A stretch of DNA of 11,407 bases from Lachnoclostridium sp. UBA7122. GTDB taxonomy: Bacteria > Bacillota > Clostridia > Lachnospirales > Lachnospiraceae. The translations under genes were made by a program, and so were the position numbers. The stretch covers positions 1 through 11,407 of the forward strand of contig DKXQ01000102.1 of assembly GCA_002493085.1 (NCBI GenBank), read 5' to 3'. The number at the start of each line of letters is the position of its first letter. Within the stretch, counting starts at the first letter, position 1. Of the stretch, positions 7,646-11,407 are shown in pieces. The notes beneath the pieces were generated by a model. That model made no database searches. It worked only from the letters and a program-made list of their open reading frames with translations, and was not told the origin of the DNA.

Positions 7646-8578
7646 ATGGTTTATGTTTTTTTAGCTGCTGGTTTTATTTTACTAATTAAGGGGGCTGACT
7701 TCTTTGTAGAAGGCAGCTCTAGTATTGCAAAAAGACTGAGAGTCCCATCATTGATAATAGGTATGACTATAGTTGCAATGGGAACAAGCCTTCCAGAATG
7801 TTCTGTAAGCATTAATGCATCTATAGCAGGCAGCAACGGGCTGGCTATAAGCAATGCTGTTGGTTCAAATATATTCAACCTTATGATGGTATGTGGTTTC
7901 TGTGCACTTTTTTCCCCGCTTGCCGTTGATTCAGGAACATTGAAAAAAGAGTTTCCATTTTCAATGGCTGTATCAGTTATTATGCTTGTCCTTGGTCTTG
8001 CAGGAATGGCATTAGGGCATATGGATGGCATTATTTTATTAATAATATTTATAGCATTTTTATACTGGATGGTAAGTTCTGCTAAAAAAGCAAGAACTTC
8101 AGGGCAGCAGGAAGAAGACGGATATGAGATAATTCCTGTATGGAAATGTATATTTTATATAGCTGGCGGAGCTGCTGCAATTATCGTTGGCGGAGATGTT
8201 GTTGTAGACTCTGCTACAAAGATTGCACATATGTTTAAACTAAGTGATAACCTTATAGGCCTGACTATAGTTGCAATGGGAACAAGCCTTCCAGAACTTG
8301 TCACATCAGTAGTTGCTGCAAAGAAAAATGAAGCAGACCTCGCCTTTGGCAACGTGATTGGTTCAAATATATTTAACGTGTTATTTGTACTGGGAATAGC
8401 ATCAGCGATATCACCTATTGGATTTTCAATGGAGAACTTTATTGATGCAGTAATACTTGTAGCAATGAGTATAGCTGTGTGGATATTTTCATGGTCAAAA
8501 CATAAGATTGAAAGAGGCGAAGGCATAGTTATGCTTCTTATGTATGCAGCTTATATGGTGTATATATGTAAAAGATAA
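7646..8578 (+). CDS. CaCA-family cation/Ca2+ antiporter (YrbG-like Na+/Ca2+ exchanger)
   Basis: This 310-residue inner-membrane antiporter probably exchanges Ca2+ for Na+ or H+. It has the two inverted alpha-repeats that form the ion site of the CaCA superfamily: residues 39-78 with GMTIVAMGTSLPE and AVGSNIFN, and residues 205-244 with GLTIVAMGTSLPE and VIGSNIFN. E51 and E217 are the expected ion-binding acids. About ten hydrophobic segments are visible, with a short charged loop at 145-163 between the halves. I chose ATG 7646 because AAAGGAAA (7633-7640) lies five bases upstream and the hydrophobic segment follows at once; an in-frame ATG at 7580 would add 22 residues unlike the family and overlap the region after the upstream stem-loop. 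It is probably transcribed alone. The ion coupled to Ca2+ cannot be read from the sequence. Confidence 0.92.
   Translation: MVYVFLAAGFILLIKGADFFVEGSSSIAKRLRVPSLIIGMTIVAMGTSLPECSVSINASIAGSNGLAISNAVGSNIFNLMMVCGFCALFSPLAVDSGTLKKEFPFSMAVSVIMLVLGLAGMALGHMDGIILLIIFIAFLYWMVSSAKKARTSGQQEEDGYEIIPVWKCIFYIAGGAAAIIVGGDVVVDSATKIAHMFKLSDNLIGLTIVAMGTSLPELVTSVVAAKKNEADLAFGNVIGSNIFNVLFVLGIASAISPIGFSMENFIDAVILVAMSIAVWIFSWSKHKIERGEGIVMLLMYAAYMVYICKR
7764..7798 (+). repeat. 35-base exact direct repeat, copy 1 (antiporter alpha-1)
   Basis: This stretch is identical to 8262-8296, 498 bases (166 codons) downstream in the same reading frame. It encodes the TIVAMGTSLPE core of the first alpha-repeat. A second identical pair of 15 bases (7861-7875 and 8359-8373) covers GSNIF at the same offset. 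Confidence 0.9.
8262..8296 (+). repeat. 35-base exact direct repeat, copy 2 (antiporter alpha-2)
   Basis: Second copy of the repeat at 7764-7798, encoding the TIVAMGTSLPE core of the second alpha-repeat. All 35 bases match, including synonymous codon positions. Confidence 0.9.
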
Positions 8579-8594
8579 AGAAGATTCCAGACAG

Positions 8595-8642
8595 ACCAGA
8601 AGAACGTATAATACAGATTTTTCTGCCATGTGTTCTTCTGGT
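8595..8642. terminator. Long inverted repeat between convergent genes, probable terminator
   Basis: ACCAGAAGAAC (8595-8605) is the exact reverse complement of 8632-8642, giving an 11-bp stem. The 26-base interior can form a small inner hairpin, CAGA-TTTT-TCTG (8614-8625). It fills the 89-base gap between the antiporter stop (8578) and the end of the minus-strand sensor gene (8668). On the plus strand it is followed by a T-rich, interrupted tail (8643-8659). On the minus strand the tail is weaker, so it may serve mainly the antiporter gene. Confidence 0.6.
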
Positions 8643-8667
8643 GTATTATTTATTATTTATCCAGAAC

Positions 8668-10599
8668 CTAATGTAAAATATTGTTTGTCTGCTCTATCAC
8701 TCCCTGTACATGTCCGGCAATCTGGGAAACAGTATTTATAGATTCTTCTATAAGTATACTTTTTTCAGAAGTTTTATTGACGTTTTCAATTGAGGACTGT
8801 ACTGCATTTAAAAGTTCAGTAACTGTACTGCTAAATTTCTGTATTACACTATTTACTTCACTGATAGCAGTGTGGACAGACTCATCATTTTCCTTTGCAG
8901 TGCTTACAGAAGCCCTTGAGCTTTCAGACAGTCCGCGTATATTGGATGCGACAACAGAAAAACCTCTTCCAGCCTCACCTGCCCTTGCTGCTTCAATTGC
9001 TGCATTAAGTGAAAGAAGGTTAATTTTTCCAGATATTTTCTCAACATCCTGTGTCATAATATTGTACTGTTTAACACTGGAGTTAATATGTTCCAGTGAA
9101 ACAGATATACTTTCATTAAGTATTTTCAGGTTATTCATATATTTAGCTACATCAGCCATATCACTGCTGCTTGTCTTACCAAGCTCACGTATAATGCTTG
9201 TTTCCTCCTTGACCTTTGCAACATTATCTGTAAGTGTCCTGACAGTCTCTACAAGGTCATTATTTATATTCAGAACTTCGTTATTAACAGCAGTTACTTT
9301 CTGGCGTTCATTGCGTATTGACTTCATCATATACTGGTGGCAGTTTTCTTTTTCATTAAGGCCTTTTGCAATAGCAATAGCCATATCCCTGCAAGATTTA
9401 AATCCACATGAATGGCAGTCAAAATGTTTCTCCATATCAGTATGCTTATCAAGCAGTGCATATGCTTTCTCAATATCTGCTTCAGTTATTTTATCAGAAT
9501 CATCTCTCATTGGTTTATATGTACGTAAGAAATCATTAATATCCAGCTTTTTATCAAATTCAGCAAACTGTTTATCTATTCCTCTTTTAGTAGTATTAGC
9601 TTTTCTTATTTTTCTTGCATAGCGTTCTACATCATGCATAATATTATTCATAGAGAAACAATCATAGTTTACCCCGGTAGCAGGCCCTCCGTTGCAGCCA
9701 TTTTCACAGTTTAATACATCAAAAACTGTGGGAAGCCATTTTTCCTGTTCAGTGCTGTATGTTATCAAATCTTTGTACAGTTTATCTGTTCCTTCAGAAG
9801 TTACAATATCCATCTCAGGGGAATGGATAAGAAGGTTTTTCATAAGCCCGCCCGGCTTTGGATAAATAGCGCCCTCTAACCCCTGGTGTTCATCAAATTC
9901 AAATTCACTGTAAACTTTAATAGATGGAAGGTTTATTTTATTTTCTTTAAAATATTCCCTTAAATGGTCCATAGTAACATTGTAATTGATTATATCTTTA
10001 GTTTCACGGAACTCATCAATTTTAGCAATACATGGAGAGAGGGCAGCAATTTTTCCAGTAAAGCCTAATACTTTACGTATATAAATTGCAATGCACATCA
10101 TAGGGCTCTGGACAGGTGACAGATGTGGAATAAGTTCAGGTTTATGGCGCTGAATGTAGTTTACAACGGCAGCACATGGCTGTGAAATCAGTTTCGCACC
10201 AGGATGTTGCTCAAGGTAGCGCAGATGTGCCCATGTGCATATATCAGCTCCATAACTGACATCATATATATTTTTTACCCCATTGTTACGCAGCCACTGC
10301 AGTGCATGCCGCCAGTTTCCATCAAAGGCAATTTTAATTGATGGTGCAGCAATAATAACAATTTCCTGCCCTGATTTTAAATCAGCAAGAAATTTTTCAA
10401 TATCATCTTCAAAATAGCGTGCACTATGGGAACATGCACTAATACATGCACCGCATTTAATACATTTACTATCATTAATTACAATAGTAAGGTTTTCATT
10501 TTCATCAATCTGTGCTATATTAGCATCACCCGCCGGACATACTCTTACACATGCATTACAACCAACACATTTTTCTTTTTTTACTCCTATAATACTCAT
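8668..10599 (-). CDS. [FeFe]-hydrogenase-like sensor fused to a chemoreceptor (MCP) signalling domain
   Basis: This 643-residue soluble protein has no membrane segment. In order it has two [4Fe-4S] ferredoxin motifs (C11, C14, C17, C21; C46, C49, C52, C56), an [FeFe]-hydrogenase large-subunit domain (about 80-320), a four-cysteine FeS domain (C395, C398, C403, C420) and an MCP hairpin (about 434-643) with tip LNAAIEAARAGEAGRGF (531-547). H-cluster motifs are SQPCA (139-143), SPCIAKIDE (188-196) and CENGCNGGP (298-306), giving ligands C142, C190, C298 and C302. The proton-transfer cysteine expected before C142 is P141, as in putative sensory hydrogenases. I infer that it reports H2 or redox state to CheA/CheW. 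Start: GGAAAGG lies 9 bases before ATG 10599; the in-frame ATG at 10617 has no ribosome-binding site. Maturation would need HydE, HydF and HydG, which are not in this window. Confidence 0.9.
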   Translation of the reverse strand: MSIIGVKKEKCVGCNACVRVCPAGDANIAQIDENENLTIVINDSKCIKCGACISACSHSARYFEDDIEKFLADLKSGQEIVIIAAPSIKIAFDGNWRHALQWLRNNGVKNIYDVSYGADICTWAHLRYLEQHPGAKLISQPCAAVVNYIQRHKPELIPHLSPVQSPMMCIAIYIRKVLGFTGKIAALSPCIAKIDEFRETKDIINYNVTMDHLREYFKENKINLPSIKVYSEFEFDEHQGLEGAIYPKPGGLMKNLLIHSPEMDIVTSEGTDKLYKDLITYSTEQEKWLPTVFDVLNCENGCNGGPATGVNYDCFSMNNIMHDVERYARKIRKANTTKRGIDKQFAEFDKKLDINDFLRTYKPMRDDSDKITEADIEKAYALLDKHTDMEKHFDCHSCGFKSCRDMAIAIAKGLNEKENCHQYMMKSIRNERQKVTAVNNEVLNINNDLVETVRTLTDNVAKVKEETSIIRELGKTSSSDMADVAKYMNNLKILNESISVSLEHINSSVKQYNIMTQDVEKISGKINLLSLNAAIEAARAGEAGRGFSVVASNIRGLSESSRASVSTAKENDESVHTAISEVNSVIQKFSSTVTELLNAVQSSIENVNKTSEKSILIEESINTVSQIAGHVQGVIEQTNNILH

Positions 10600-10608
10600 A
10601 TTAATATA

Positions 10609-10615
10609 CCTTTCC
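10609..10615 (-). promoter_or_regulatory. Ribosome-binding site deciding the start of the chemoreceptor gene
   Basis: GGAAAGG on the minus strand (10615-10609) lies 9 bases upstream of ATG 10599 and overlaps the alternative ATG at 10617. No purine-rich site precedes the alternative. Confidence 0.6.
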
Positions 10616-10633
10616 ATATTCTTGTTATTTAAT

Positions 10634-10662
10634 AGTATACGAAAAAATATACAAAACTACAA
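10634..10662 (-). promoter_or_regulatory. Probable promoter of the hydrogenase-like chemoreceptor gene
   Basis: On the minus strand, TTGTAG (10662-10657) and TATACT (10639-10634) are 17 bases apart. The -10 is one base from consensus and the -35 is weak. Transcription would begin near 10627, about 28 bases before the preferred start at 10599, which further disfavours ATG 10617. Confidence 0.45.
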
Positions 10663-10784
10663 GTGGCAGGAAAAAATAGTATTTAATGCTTTTGCAGTAA
10701 TATATGGTAATTTTTAACATAGTATGATACAATTTAATAGTAATATCAAAACAACACAGGAGTAAGCCTGGAGGAAAGGAAACT

Positions 10785-11363
10785 ATGGGTAAAGTACAGT
10801 TAGTTATTAAATCAGTTTATGCAGGATTTATGATTGGAATAGGTGGAATTGTATACTTATCAGTGGAAGATAAAATTATAGGCTCACTGTTATTTTCTTT
10901 TGGACTATTAACAATCGTAACACAGGGATTTTATCTATATACAGGAAAGATTGGGTTTGTAAAGCAAATCACGGAACTTCCAGATATGCTGTTTATAATA
11001 GCTGGAAATTTTATAGGAACATTTATTGCAGCATTTATGTCTAAAGCAGCACATCTAAATATAAGCAGCACAGAACTTGCCAGCAATAAATTAGATAAAA
11101 GCATGTCCAGTGTTTTTTTATTGTCAGTATTTTGTGGGATTATGATGTTTCTTGCAATAGACAACTTCAATAAATCTAAAAATATTTTATTTGTAATAGC
11201 GCCAGTAATGATATTTATATTGTCTGGCTTTGAACACTCTGTAGCCAATATGTTTTATTTTAACTTAGCCGGGCAGTACAGCATAAAATCATTTGGTTAT
11301 ATTCTGGTAATGCTTGCGGGTAATGGAATTGGTGCAAAGGTATTTAGTTTAAAGCCAGATTAA
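10785..11363 (+). CDS. Compact formate/nitrite transporter (FNT)-family membrane protein
   Basis: This 192-residue membrane protein resembles the FocA/NirC family of pentameric channels for formate, nitrite or similar small anions. Six hydrophobic segments can be placed at about 8-27, 32-50, 66-86, 108-124, 133-148 and 168-186. The family signature GFEHSVANMF (148-157) includes the central pore histidine H151, and YLYTGK (50-55) matches the loop carrying the conserved threonine. Typical members have about 260-290 residues; here the N-terminal extension and the loops are trimmed, but no helix seems lost. ATG 10785 follows GGAGG (10770-10774) and AAAGGA. The gene is divergent from the hydrogenase-like chemoreceptor, with 185 bases between the starts. 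Formate is the most attractive substrate given that neighbour and an anaerobic host, but nothing seen here excludes nitrite or hydrosulfide. Confidence 0.82.
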   Translation: MGKVQLVIKSVYAGFMIGIGGIVYLSVEDKIIGSLLFSFGLLTIVTQGFYLYTGKIGFVKQITELPDMLFIIAGNFIGTFIAAFMSKAAHLNISSTELASNKLDKSMSSVFLLSVFCGIMMFLAIDNFNKSKNILFVIAPVMIFILSGFEHSVANMFYFNLAGQYSIKSFGYILVMLAGNGIGAKVFSLKPD

Positions 11364-11407
11364 ATTTTTCTCTTATATATAAAAAACACCACTTTACAAT
11401 TTTTGGG

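Larger units (their letters stand above)
10600..10784. other. Divergent intergenic region between the chemoreceptor and FNT genes
   Basis: This 185-base AT-rich gap holds the start signals of both genes. The minus-strand promoter (10634-10662) is recognisable. On the plus strand TATGAT (10723-10728) and TTAACA (10714-10719) resemble -10 and -35 elements but do not form a well-spaced pair. I see no clear palindromic operator. Confidence 0.5.

Noticed and set aside
8681..9622. 313-codon plus-strand reading frame opposite the chemoreceptor gene
   Set aside because: It is a mirror of the alanine- and glutamate-rich coiled coil on the other strand, has no ribosome-binding site and gives a low-complexity Ser/Leu-rich product.
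10700..10746. Plus-strand promoter for the FNT gene (TTAACA 10714-10719, TATGAT 10723-10728)
   Set aside because: The two elements are only 3 bases apart, and neither has a partner at 16-18 bases, so I could not define a convincing promoter.
11364..11407. Terminator after the FNT gene
   Set aside because: The 44 bases left are AT-rich without a visible stem, and the window ends before a hairpin could be completed.

Overview
The window is AT-rich with strong use of ATA, AGA and AGG codons, Shine-Dalgarno sites upstream of most genes and short gaps between genes. The gene types (HD-GYP protein, aspS and leuS close together, an [FeFe]-hydrogenase-like protein, a compact formate/nitrite transporter, a secreted SGNH esterase) suggest an anaerobic Gram-positive of the class Clostridia, probably Lachnospiraceae-like. 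This is an inference from gene style; no rRNA or species marker is present.

Layout: 114-761 (+) is a stand-alone HD-GYP phosphodiesterase with its metal-binding residues intact. A good sigma-70-type promoter (781-809) then starts a compact operon: aspS (860-2656), a PAP2-family membrane phosphatase whose ATG overlaps the aspS stop as ATGA (2653-3162), and leuS (start best placed at GTG 3183, end 5597). A secreted multidomain SGNH/sialate-O-acetylesterase-like protein (5637-7535) follows with no visible terminator before it. A GC-rich stem-loop (7554-7578) probably closes that unit. A CaCA-type cation/Ca2+ antiporter (7646-8578) comes next and ends at a long inverted repeat (8595-8642) that separates it from a convergent gene.

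The minus-strand gene at 8668-10599 is the most unusual item. It is a soluble chimera of two [4Fe-4S] ferredoxin motifs, an [FeFe]-hydrogenase H-cluster domain, a four-cysteine FeS domain and a methyl-accepting chemotaxis signalling hairpin. The H-cluster cysteine ligands are present, but the proton-transfer cysteine of active hydrogenases is replaced by proline, as expected of a sensor rather than a catalyst. It is transcribed divergently from a compact formate/nitrite transporter-family gene (10785-11363), so H2/redox sensing and formate transport may be linked here.

The first six genes look like ordinary core or accessory functions. No tRNA, rRNA, CRISPR array, insertion sequence or prophage gene was seen.
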